Made by a program: the position numbers and the translations under genes. From a virus, in IMG/VR virus record IMGVR_UViG_3300017713_000116, positions 1-20,664 of that record: a stretch of 20,664 nt of DNA; one strand, 5' to 3'. The notes beneath the pieces were generated by a model. It was not told the origin of the DNA. It saw only the letters and a list, made by a program, of their open reading frames with translations, and made no database searches. Position 1 is the first letter of the stretch; each line of letters opens with the position of its first letter. Below are positions 7,198 through 13,511 of this stretch, piece after piece.

Positions 7198-7544
7198 AAT
7201 ATTATAAAGTCATTGTCAAAACTAGTGTCTGTTGTATATACATTCTTATTAACTGTGTAATAATCGTCGTTATTTTGGTTAACTGTTTGTGCTGTACAAA
7301 AAATTTTGTCTCTATATATAACGTCGCCTGAAGAATTTTCTAGTTTTAGATTATAGAACCTTCCTTCTTTTAATGCATAACTATTAGCTATTTGTAAATA
7401 ATTTCTGCTTGTCGTAGGGTTTACACTGTAACTTACAGTCGTATTAGCTGAGTCGTCAGTAATTTTTAAGGTAGCTGATGCTACATATTCTCTAGGAATT
7501 ACCTTTATGGTTTGACTACTAGTACTGGTACTTAATATTTTCAT
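7194..7544 (-). CDS. Small beta-rich phage protein upstream of portal (116 aa)
   Basis: The sequence alternates polar and hydrophobic residues as in a beta sandwich (IKVIPREYVASATLKITDD, YALKEGRFYNLKLENSSGDV, VIYRDKIF). Similar short proteins beginning MKI.STST..QTIKVIPREY are, from memory, recurrent in flavobacterial phages and prophages. It is the first gene after the terminator at 7583-7604 and shares an ATGA overlap with the portal, so it opens the portal-connector-fibre block. No enzyme motif is present. A minor virion component such as decoration or connector is likely, but function is not established. Confidence 0.58.
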   Translation of the reverse strand: MKILSTSTSSQTIKVIPREYVASATLKITDDSANTTVSYSVNPTTSRNYLQIANSYALKEGRFYNLKLENSSGDVIYRDKIFCTAQTVNQNNDDYYTVNKNVYTTDTSFDNDFIIL

Positions 7545-7557
7545 ACTTATATAACGA

Positions 7558-7580
7558 ATCTACAACTTTTTTTTGTAGAT
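7558..7580 (-). repeat. Inverted repeat in the leader of the portal block
   Basis: ATCTACAA (7558-7565) and TTGTAGAT (7573-7580) form a perfect 8-bp inverted repeat around a 7-base loop. It lies between the terminator at 7583-7604 and the ATG of the 116-aa gene at 7544. It could be an operator or a leader hairpin. As a terminator it would be weak because no T-tract follows on the minus strand. Confidence 0.5.
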
Positions 7581-7582
7581 AT

Positions 7583-7604
7583 AAAAAAAGCAGCCGAAGC
7601 TGCT
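7583..7604 (-). terminator. Rho-independent terminator after the 70-aa gene
   Basis: On the minus strand, AGCAGC-TTCG-GCTGCT is followed directly by T's. This is a perfect 6-bp stem with a stable TTCG (UUCG) tetraloop and U-tract, the textbook form of an intrinsic terminator. It starts 7 bases after the stop codon of the 70-aa gene (7611). Confidence 0.88.
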
Positions 7605-7610
7605 GTGTTA

Positions 7611-7823
7611 TTAAGAATGTAAGTCTTTCCGTTTATAGGTTTTACCTGTGGTTACATCTACTACTGTTTCGTTTTGTTCTGCAACAGCATCTTGGTGCAT
7701 CCTTATAACATCTTCTCTTGCTTTTTGTTCAGCTTTTTTAAATGTTATGGGTTTGTTAATTCTTTGATAAAAATCAAATGTTGACTGTGTTCTTACTAAT
7801 ACTAGTTTATCGAAATAATTCAT
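7611..7823 (-). CDS. 70-aa protein of unknown function, moron-like cistron
   Basis: This small charged, soluble protein (MNYFDKLVLVRTQSTFDFYQ, central KKAEQKAREDVIRMHQDAVA helix, end TGKTYKRKDLHS) matches no family I recognise. It has no membrane segment, signal peptide or Cys. Its setting is distinctive. A terminator ends the previous transcript (7907-7932), a Bacteroidota-type promoter lies 29 bases before the ATG (7852-7882), and a strong terminator follows seven bases after the stop (7583-7604). It is therefore an independent transcription unit within the structural region, the arrangement of a moron gene. Such genes often alter host physiology or superinfection and can be expressed from a prophage, but no function is proposed here. 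Confidence 0.68.
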   Translation of the reverse strand: MNYFDKLVLVRTQSTFDFYQRINKPITFKKAEQKAREDVIRMHQDAVAEQNETVVDVTTGKTYKRKDLHS

Positions 7824-7851
7824 TTTGTGTTATTTATTTTTTGTTATATTG

Positions 7852-7882
7852 TAAACGTACAGAATTTTACAGTAGTGTCAAA
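7852..7882 (-). promoter_or_regulatory. Bacteroidota-type promoter for the 70-aa gene
   Basis: On the minus strand TTTG (7882-7879) is followed after 19 bases by TACGTTTA (7859-7852). This matches the Bacteroidota primary sigma consensus TTTG-N19/21-TAnnTTTG at all but the last base. Transcription would start about 7 bases downstream, leaving a short A/T-rich leader (AACAAAAAATAAATAACAC) before the ATG at 7823. The element lies just after the terminator at 7907-7932, as expected for a new transcription unit. Confidence 0.7.
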
Positions 7883-7906
7883 ATATTTTAACATAATTTA
7901 ACTAAT

Positions 7907-7932
7907 AAAAAAAGGGGCATAAAGCCCCCTTT
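7907..7932 (-). terminator. Rho-independent terminator after the 182-aa gene
   Basis: On the minus strand GGGGC-TTTAT-GCCCC forms a 5-bp all-GC stem, extendable by three A-T pairs across a one-base bulge, followed by seven T's. It lies 18 bases after the stop codon of the 182-aa gene. Confidence 0.87.
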
Positions 7933-7950
7933 CTACACGTTACAATAAAT

Positions 7951-8499
7951 TTATGAGTTTGTACCCTGTGTAACTGTGACTGTTCCAGTAAGACCTGCAA
8001 AAGCATTAGCTTCTGTAGCACCTTCCAAGAAATTAGCAGGTAACTGCTCCATAGCAGTAAACGTAAGTGTATAACCTGACATATCGCCCATAGCTGCACC
8101 TGTTACAATAGTTCCACCTGTCACATCGCAACCGTGTTCTGCACCCATAAGGAAAGCATTTCCATTGTAATCGTGTACTACTATATGGGGTCTACCATAG
8201 GACATTAACTTTAGTTCCTTGTGGTCTTGGACTGTTAGCTTTTTGAGAGTTATATTTAATGTTTGCTCAAAGAAACTAGTTCCATTTTCCCTACTAGAAT
8301 TGAACGTTTGTTCAAAACTACTGTTACCTTTTAAATCATATTCAAATACAGTTACTGAACCAAAACTGTCTACAACATCTGTATCTGTACTATCATACGT
8401 AAGTGTTAAATCACCAAAGTCTGCGAAATAAACAGCTTTAATGCCACCAACCGAATCTTTACACGGTTCTTTTCTACCTTTTGTTAAATCACAAGCCAT
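7951..8499 (-). CDS. Structural protein, candidate tail tube protein (182 aa)
   Basis: The protein starts MACDLTKGRKEPCKDSVGGI and is beta-rich, with YDLKGNSSFEQTFNSSRENG, then FFEQTLNITLKKLTVQDHKE and YGRPHIVVHDYNGNAFLMGA. From memory, highly similar proteins are common in flavobacterial phages and uncultured marine viruses. Its size and alternating strands fit a tail tube subunit, which would also have to be abundant, but it could be another major virion protein. Two Cys near the start and one in EHGCDVTGG are notable. It is isolated between a terminator after the capsid gene (8519-8554) and its own terminator (7907-7932). No promoter is visible in the 20 bases between the upstream terminator and its ATG, so it probably depends on read-through. 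Confidence 0.55.
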   Translation of the reverse strand: MACDLTKGRKEPCKDSVGGIKAVYFADFGDLTLTYDSTDTDVVDSFGSVTVFEYDLKGNSSFEQTFNSSRENGTSFFEQTLNITLKKLTVQDHKELKLMSYGRPHIVVHDYNGNAFLMGAEHGCDVTGGTIVTGAAMGDMSGYTLTFTAMEQLPANFLEGATEANAFAGLTGTVTVTQGTNS

Positions 8500-8518
8500 A
8501 TCTACATTATTTTAAATT

Positions 8519-8554
8519 AAAAAAGGTGAGTAGGCACTACTGGCTTACCCACCT
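8519..8554 (-). terminator. Rho-independent terminator / attenuator after the capsid gene
   Basis: On the minus strand AGGTGGGTA (8554-8546) pairs with TACTCACCT (8532-8524) with one G-U pair, around a 13-base loop, followed by T's (8524-8519). It sits between the capsid gene stop (8576) and the next ATG (8499). No promoter is seen after it, so it probably acts as a partial terminator. Confidence 0.8.
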
Positions 8555-8575
8555 CTTCTATTGGTTAATTACTAA

Positions 8576-9505
8576 TTAAGAATAAAGTACGATATCACTT
8601 CCGATGCCATACTGAACACCTGCTGTAAATCTCATTACTACTCTTACATTTTGACTTCCGTCGATGTCAGCCATATCAATTACCTTAACTTCATTGTGGT
8701 CTGCTAGAAGACCAGTTCCAAAGTATAAGTTTGACTTTTCTGCTGCTACCATTGTATTGTCAGCTAATCCATTTGCTACTGCAATCTTAATACCGTCAAA
8801 CGATAAAGTACCACCTGTATACCATTGAGTACCGTCAGCGTTTATACCTGCTGCACCTACATTAGTTGCAAATCCACCTAACGCTCTTACATATGCTCTA
8901 GCTACGTTTTGTGAAACATAAATAAACATATCTTCTGACGTATAAAGGGTGCTGCCTATTGCATCTACAACTGCACCTAACTGTGCAATTACATTTCCAG
9001 AGTTTACACCACCACCGACTGCTGCTACATCTGTAACATCAGCATCTGCTGTCATTAATTCTGTAAAACCACCAAATTGACCTGCTGTTGCTGCTGCACC
9101 TGCCCATATAGACTGCTCAGTACGTTGTGCTACTTTACTAGCTACGTGACCAATTAAAAAGTCTGCAAATGAAGGAGGTAAGCTTTGAAAAGCACTAAAG
9201 CCCATTGAAGCTGCTTCCCAGTCTGACTGAAAGTCTTTTTTACATAATTGTAAGTTGACTTGCTGAAAATCAGGCTGAATTATACGTTCAGTTAACGTAA
9301 TTGCTGAAGTAGGGTCAAAGTCACAAGTTGCATCTTTTACAATGTCGTCTGTAGATACTTTTTTAATTACTTCTTTAAATTTAATATTTGGTTTAACAGT
9401 GATTAAACCGTTATCCAAAGTTGAACCACTTAAAAGTGCTGCTGAGATGTATTCCCCTGCAAATTCACCTGCATAAGTAGTCGTTATCGAATTAGTTGTT
9501 GCCAT
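8576..9505 (-). CDS. Major capsid protein (309 aa)
   Basis: This is the best candidate for the shell-forming coat protein. It has the right size, follows protease, scaffold and decoration genes, and is followed directly by a terminator. It begins MATTNSITTTYAGEFAGEYI. An element with FQSDWEAASMGFSAFQSLPP, then FADFLIGHVASKVAQRTEQS and IWAG, resembles, from memory, coat proteins of flavobacterial phages. The C-terminal half is Gly/Ala-rich with strands (MFIYVSQNVARAYVRALGGF, VVMRFTAGVQYGIGSDIVLY), consistent with an HK97-type fold. No long N-terminal delta region is seen, consistent with the separate scaffold gene upstream. The leader is A-rich (ACTAAAAAATGG) without Shine-Dalgarno. Identification is from context and pattern. 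Confidence 0.8.
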   Translation of the reverse strand: MATTNSITTTYAGEFAGEYISAALLSGSTLDNGLITVKPNIKFKEVIKKVSTDDIVKDATCDFDPTSAITLTERIIQPDFQQVNLQLCKKDFQSDWEAASMGFSAFQSLPPSFADFLIGHVASKVAQRTEQSIWAGAAATAGQFGGFTELMTADADVTDVAAVGGGVNSGNVIAQLGAVVDAIGSTLYTSEDMFIYVSQNVARAYVRALGGFATNVGAAGINADGTQWYTGGTLSFDGIKIAVANGLADNTMVAAEKSNLYFGTGLLADHNEVKVIDMADIDGSQNVRVVMRFTAGVQYGIGSDIVLYS

Positions 9506-9529
9506 TTTTTAGTTATTTATAAGTTATTA

Positions 9530-9937
9530 TTATGCTTCACTTGCCCAAACACCATCACCACCAGTTAAATACCAGTCAGTAAGTGCTACAGCTTTAATTG
9601 TACACCAGTCACCTTTATTAGCTGTTGCTTTAGTATTGATCCAGTCTTTATTGTCTACACCACCTGAATTTACAGCAGCTACTGCACCGTGAATTGCGTC
9701 TGTTGCAGCAGGACTAATAGTAATAATGTTATTACCGTCTGCACCTGTATTACGGAATGTAAATTCCATACCTATATTTTCTGAAGTGATAGCAGGAAGC
9801 GTCATAACTTTTGCGTCTGTTGCTATATTAAATTCAGTACCTGCTTTATTTACAGGAATATCTTGAGTAGTAGTCAAAGTTTCTTGCTTTGATCTTGCTC
9901 TCAATACATCGTTACTTGTTGTTATTGTTGTTGACAT
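9530..9937 (-). CDS. Probable head decoration protein (135 aa)
   Basis: This is a small beta-rich, Thr/Ala-rich protein with no Cys except Cys111 or thereabouts, in DWCTIKAV. The core reads as strands separated by Gly/Asn turns (KVMTLPAITSENIGMEFTFR, NTGADGNNIITISPAATDAI, LTDWYLTGGDGVW), a pattern shared by phage head fibre and decoration proteins. It lies between the scaffold and the major capsid protein, the usual place for a decoration or cement protein, and has an A-rich start region (AAAAAATGTC). Function is inferred from position and composition; a minor tail or fibre component is the alternative. Confidence 0.55.
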   Translation of the reverse strand: MSTTITTSNDVLRARSKQETLTTTQDIPVNKAGTEFNIATDAKVMTLPAITSENIGMEFTFRNTGADGNNIITISPAATDAIHGAVAAVNSGGVDNKDWINTKATANKGDWCTIKAVALTDWYLTGGDGVWASEA

Positions 9938-9943
9938 TTTTTA

Positions 9944-10576
9944 TTATTTTTTAATGTTAGCAATTTTTTGAAGTACTCTGTCTACAGTTGTCATTTGTCT
10001 GTTTTGTGAATACAAGTTTTGTTTACTTTCAACTTTTGCTTCAGGACTGTGTTTAATTGGTCCAGTTGCAGGTTTTGAAAGTTCTTTTTTTAGCTCTTCT
10101 TTTTCAAGAACCTCTTCAGCCTGTACTTCAACTTCTTTAGTTGACTCACTAGACATTTCTTCAGGTACTTCCTCTTCTTTAGGTTGCAGAATTGCTTTAA
10201 TTTCTTCAATAGCTTCTTTAACTTCTTGAAGTTCTTCTTTAGTTGCATACCCCATTTCCTCTTTTTCTTCTTGAGGTTGGTCTTCAGCTTCTACTTGGTC
10301 TTTGTCGATCATATCGTCTTTATTTTGAGATTTTATATCATTTATTAGTCCTTCGTCTATTACAACTAAAGTTCTACCATCTTCTAGTTCATATAAACCT
10401 TCAGGCAGTGGAACTTTGTCATCTTCAGTTTTAATGAAAACTTCATTATCTACTGCAAACTCTTCTGCTTCTAAAACAGTGCCGTTTTCTAATTTCATTT
10501 CAGCTAACTGAACATCTTCTAATAGTTCTATACCTAAAACATTTTTTATTTTATCAATAACTTCTGTTGCTTTCAT
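9944..10576 (-). CDS. Capsid scaffolding protein (210 aa)
   Basis: This very acidic protein has a small N-terminal region (residues 1-75; IKNVLGIELLEDVQLAEMKL, ENGTVLEAEEF), a long Glu/Lys/Gln-rich central helix likely to form a coiled coil (YATKEELQEVKEAIEEIKAI), a second acidic stretch, and a basic C-terminal helix (MTTVDRVLQKIANIKK). An acidic rod with a basic C-terminal helix is the layout of phage scaffolds, in which the basic end contacts the coat protein. It lies between the maturation protease and the decoration/capsid genes, which strongly favours this role. Its loss during maturation would be by the protease encoded just upstream. Confidence 0.72.
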   Translation of the reverse strand: MKATEVIDKIKNVLGIELLEDVQLAEMKLENGTVLEAEEFAVDNEVFIKTEDDKVPLPEGLYELEDGRTLVVIDEGLINDIKSQNKDDMIDKDQVEAEDQPQEEKEEMGYATKEELQEVKEAIEEIKAILQPKEEEVPEEMSSESTKEVEVQAEEVLEKEELKKELSKPATGPIKHSPEAKVESKQNLYSQNRQMTTVDRVLQKIANIKK

Positions 10577-10612
10577 ATTTTTTTAACGTTTAACTATAAT
10601 TTATTTGCATTT

Positions 10613-10762
10613 TTAAGTTCCATCACCTGTAACATTTCCTATTCCTTGTGAGTAATAACTTTCACCACAACAATCTCTACTGTATGTATTGTCTTGACAT
10701 AAACAAGCCCTTTTAGTGCTGTGTGGGACTGGTACTCTACGGTCTACATAATATTTTGACAT
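10613..10762 (-). CDS. Small Cys-rich phage protein (49 aa), unknown function
   Basis: This ORF begins MSKYYVDRRVPVPHS two bases after the protease stop codon. It carries the motif KRACLCQDNTYSRDCCGE (Cys20, Cys22, Cys31, Cys32), then SYYSQGIGNV. The pattern RACLC-x(D)NTYS-x2-CC-x-G, ending in QGIGN, resembles, from memory, short proteins found beside capsid genes of flavobacterial phages and prophages. Four closely spaced Cys suggest a metal-binding knuckle or disulfides in the virion. It lies between the protease and scaffold genes, so a head assembly role is plausible. It is too short for standard gene callers but is supported by the motif, tight spacing and frame. Confidence 0.72.
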   Translation of the reverse strand: MSKYYVDRRVPVPHSTKRACLCQDNTYSRDCCGESYYSQGIGNVTGDGT

Positions 10763-10764
10763 AA

Positions 10765-11631
10765 CTATTTTATTTTAACACAATTAGGTACTTTTTTTCC
10801 GTTCAACATTTTAGTTCCTATCATTTCGTAACCGTTCCAACAAGGTTTTTTTAAGTCTATATCTTCTTTTATATGTTCTTCACAAGGCATATACCAAGTT
10901 TTACCTTTAATATCGTGAGTATGGAAACCAACACAACCTATATTAATAGCCATTTCTTCAGCTTTTTCTTGTGTTGAATATGCTAAACGGTCATCTATTA
11001 TAGCATATTTTTCGTCAATTACTTGTTCTTCAAGTTCTTGCGGCTCTAATAATGATAAAATTGTATTAAGTTTTTCTTCTGCTTGTAATTCTTCTGACAA
11101 AGTTTTGTCTTGTGGTCTTTCCATTTTGTCTGCAAAGTAACCTTCAATACTGAATCCTTTAACTTTACCAGTCTTAACGTAGTCATTCCAAACCTCGTCA
11201 TTGTCAACTTTAACTGCACCCATCCAAGTTCCTAAAGGTACATTCATATTATATAGTGTACTTTTGTCTTTTTCCTTGTCTTCTACTATCCAAGACTCTA
11301 CAAGTGTCAGTCCTGTTAAAATTTCACTATGTTCTAATGTACTATTGCTTTGGTTTCCTGCTTTTAAATACATTTGAGAAGCTTTACGTACTGTATTTCT
11401 AGAAAAATATATATAGTATTCTTCATCACCTTGCCTACGAAAAATAGGTTTATTAGGCGTTAGTAATGCACCTATAAGTATTTTTTTTTCCTTGTCTGCT
11501 TCTGCAAATTTTATTTCTTGTGACTTTAAAGCTACAAAGTCTTCTTCTATTGCAGGGTTTTCTACTATACTAATAGCTTCAATTCCGTTGTCTTCGTCTG
11601 TTTCGTCTATAACTAGTTCTATTATTTTCAT
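10765..11631 (-). CDS. Capsid maturation protease, XkdF-like, with Cys/His C-terminal domain (288 aa)
   Basis: The N-terminal 170 residues match the phage XkdF-like putative serine protease family: a start like KIIELVIDETDEDNGIEAIS with VENPAIEEDF, a substrate-strand region (FRRQGDEEYYIYFSRNTVRK), then LEHSE with His101 and GFSIEGYF with Ser161. These are the expected His and Ser of a herpesvirus-like prohead protease, which cleaves scaffold and coat precursors. Residues about 208-255 form a separate module (DDRLAYST, C233-x3-H-x-H, W-Y-M-P-C-x2-H253). The end carries PCWNGYEMIGTKMLNGKKVP followed by NCVKIK. The gene starts with TAATG at the tape measure stop and is followed by the Cys-rich ORF, scaffold and capsid genes. 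Confidence 0.8.
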   Translation of the reverse strand: MKIIELVIDETDEDNGIEAISIVENPAIEEDFVALKSQEIKFAEADKEKKILIGALLTPNKPIFRRQGDEEYYIYFSRNTVRKASQMYLKAGNQSNSTLEHSEILTGLTLVESWIVEDKEKDKSTLYNMNVPLGTWMGAVKVDNDEVWNDYVKTGKVKGFSIEGYFADKMERPQDKTLSEELQAEEKLNTILSLLEPQELEEQVIDEKYAIIDDRLAYSTQEKAEEMAINIGCVGFHTHDIKGKTWYMPCEEHIKEDIDLKKPCWNGYEMIGTKMLNGKKVPNCVKIK

Positions 11632-13373
11632 TATCCTATACTGCTTTCGTTTATTATATTACGTTCTAATGCCTGTGAATTTGTTATTTCATTTGTAACT
11701 ACATATGCTCTAACTGGTTCTGCTTTTTGTTCACCTATAGTTTGTGCTAATTGGTTTTCAGGTGCTGCACCAACTACATTAAATGAAGGTGCCTGTGATG
11801 CTGAACCCTGTCTAGGTGCTGATGCTCCTGAAGGTTTTGAAGGGTTTGTAGCATATATTTTTTTAACAGTATTAAAAGCATTTAGTCCTGCTATTGCTGC
11901 CTGTACATAAGGATAGCCGGGAAATAATATTGTACTAGGGTTTGCTGATGCGTTTGCAAAGGTTGCTGATATAGATTTGTATGCGTCTAGTATTGCCATA
12001 CCTGCTGCCATTAATTTAGCTTCTTCACTACCTTCTTTAGCTAGACCACTTAAAGCACCTAATGCGTCTTGTGCTAATTGTATTTTAGCTTGTGTAACTG
12101 TTTGTTCTAGTTCTACTCTTTTAGCATTTTCTTCTTGGTCTATTTTTGTTAACTCTTCTTGATGTACTTTGTTAGCTGCTTCAATGAGTCTATTACGTTC
12201 CTGTTCATTTATAACTTCCTGATTTATAAAACGTATTTGATCTGCTAGTGCTTGTTCTTGTTCTGAACGTTGTCTGTCAAATTCTGTTTTACCTATAAGA
12301 CCTAGTTCCTTTTGAACTTCTATTCTTTCTTTATCTAAAGCTAAATCATTTGATTTTTGCTCTGCCATAAATCCTACAACTCTAGCACTAACTGCATCTA
12401 ATTCATTCTGAGCCTGTTGCAATGCTATTCTGTCTTCGTCGTTTTTAGTAAGGTCAAATTGTGCCTGTGCTGCATCTTTAACTTTTTGTGCCTGTTCAGT
12501 CATTGTTTTATTCTGTTCTTCTAAAACAGTCTTCAACTGATTATTAGCTTCTATTCTTGCAGCTATACCATTACGTTCTTCATCACGTACTTGTCTTAAA
12601 CTTTCTGCTTGTATATCATAACTTTCAATAAGCCCTTGATTAATTGCTTCAGCAAATCTTGCTTGTTTGTTTAGTTCAACAACATTTGTAGCTGCTGCAA
12701 GAGTACTTTTACCATAATCTACTGTTGCTTTTATAACACCTTTAATAGTTTCCTTGACTTTTTCTAATGAGTCATCTTGTCCTGTAAGAACGTCAACAGA
12801 TTCTTTACCTGCTTCCTTCATTGCCATAACTGCACCAGTAAAGTCACCTGAGAAAAATTTAACTGCTGCATCTGCAACTAAACCTAATACTTCTTTAGCT
12901 TGTTCAAATCTTGCTATGAATCCTTCCTGTATTGCTTTACCTAAATCCTTTATACTTTGTACTGGATCATCGAATACTTTATTAAATAATTCTGTTACTT
13001 TTCCAAAGTTGTTTATTACAAAAGTTGTGAAATCTGTTATTACTTGAGTAGCTGCTGTACCTGCAATTTTAAAAGCATCTAGTACTACTTGGTTTTCACT
13101 GAATGCTTGTCTTAGTCCCTCTATTAGTTTAGTAGCTATAAAGAATACACCTGAAGCTTTAAATAAATTACCTACACTAGATAGGTTTTTAAACATAGCT
13201 TTTATACCACCTACACTTTTCTTTGCACCTTTACCTATGTCACTAATTGCTTCAGCATTTTCTGAAACACCATCTAACTTAGTATTCATTTTAGACAGTA
13301 AGTCAACTATTTGTTGTAGTTCCTTATCTGACTTTCCTGTATTTAATTCTAAACCTACTTGTCTTTTTTCCAT
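11631..13373 (-). CDS. Tail tape measure protein (580 aa)
   Basis: This long, almost entirely helical protein would span the tail tube lumen and set tail length. The N-terminus (MEKRQVGLELNTGKSDKELQ, QIVDLLSKMNTKLDG) and Gly/Ala/Lys-rich region (GKGAKKSVGGIKAMF) are followed by hydrophobic segments near residues 66-90 and 110-130. A long coiled coil rich in Glu, Gln and Ala covers about residues 230-440 (RQVRDEERNGIAARIEANNQ and onward). A hydrophobic, Ala-rich stretch lies at about 445-515 (MAAGMAILDAYKSISATFAN, PGYPYVQAAIAGLNAFNTVK), followed by a disordered Pro/Ser/Ala tail. At the usual roughly 0.15 nm per residue the tail would be near 87 nm, short for a siphovirus. Confidence 0.74.
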   Translation of the reverse strand: MEKRQVGLELNTGKSDKELQQIVDLLSKMNTKLDGVSENAEAISDIGKGAKKSVGGIKAMFKNLSSVGNLFKASGVFFIATKLIEGLRQAFSENQVVLDAFKIAGTAATQVITDFTTFVINNFGKVTELFNKVFDDPVQSIKDLGKAIQEGFIARFEQAKEVLGLVADAAVKFFSGDFTGAVMAMKEAGKESVDVLTGQDDSLEKVKETIKGVIKATVDYGKSTLAAATNVVELNKQARFAEAINQGLIESYDIQAESLRQVRDEERNGIAARIEANNQLKTVLEEQNKTMTEQAQKVKDAAQAQFDLTKNDEDRIALQQAQNELDAVSARVVGFMAEQKSNDLALDKERIEVQKELGLIGKTEFDRQRSEQEQALADQIRFINQEVINEQERNRLIEAANKVHQEELTKIDQEENAKRVELEQTVTQAKIQLAQDALGALSGLAKEGSEEAKLMAAGMAILDAYKSISATFANASANPSTILFPGYPYVQAAIAGLNAFNTVKKIYATNPSKPSGASAPRQGSASQAPSFNVVGAAPENQLAQTIGEQKAEPVRAYVVTNEITNSQALERNIINESSIG

Positions 13374-13510
13374 AACTGCCTGTTAAATAGCTTTACTGCT
13401 TCTTTTATATTTTCAGGGTATTTATTTATTCCGAGTGCTATGTCTATATAACGACCCCTTGCCTTATTTTTTTTTGCTATATCTAATAACTCAAATATAT
13501 ATTGTATCAT
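13355..13510 (-). CDS. 51-aa small ORF between tail protein and tape measure genes
   Basis: The ATG lies one base after the stop of the 1065-aa tail protein (13512), and the stop lies 19 bases inside the tape measure gene. It thus occupies the only 138-base gap in this part of the operon. The peptide begins MIQYIFELLDIAKKNKARGR, continues YIDIALGINKYPENIKEAVK and ends LFNRQLWKKDK. It looks like an amphipathic helical peptide with a basic end and matches no family I know. The helical pattern and exact fit argue for a real gene. It could be a small partner of the tape measure protein. Confidence 0.58.
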   Translation of the reverse strand: MIQYIFELLDIAKKNKARGRYIDIALGINKYPENIKEAVKLFNRQLWKKDK

Positions 13511-13511
13511 A

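Noticed and set aside
7902-8099. 65-aa minus-strand ORF overlapping the 182-aa structural gene
   Set aside because: It runs across the terminator at 7907-7932 and is out of frame with a strongly protein-like gene; its sequence is low-complexity Leu-rich.
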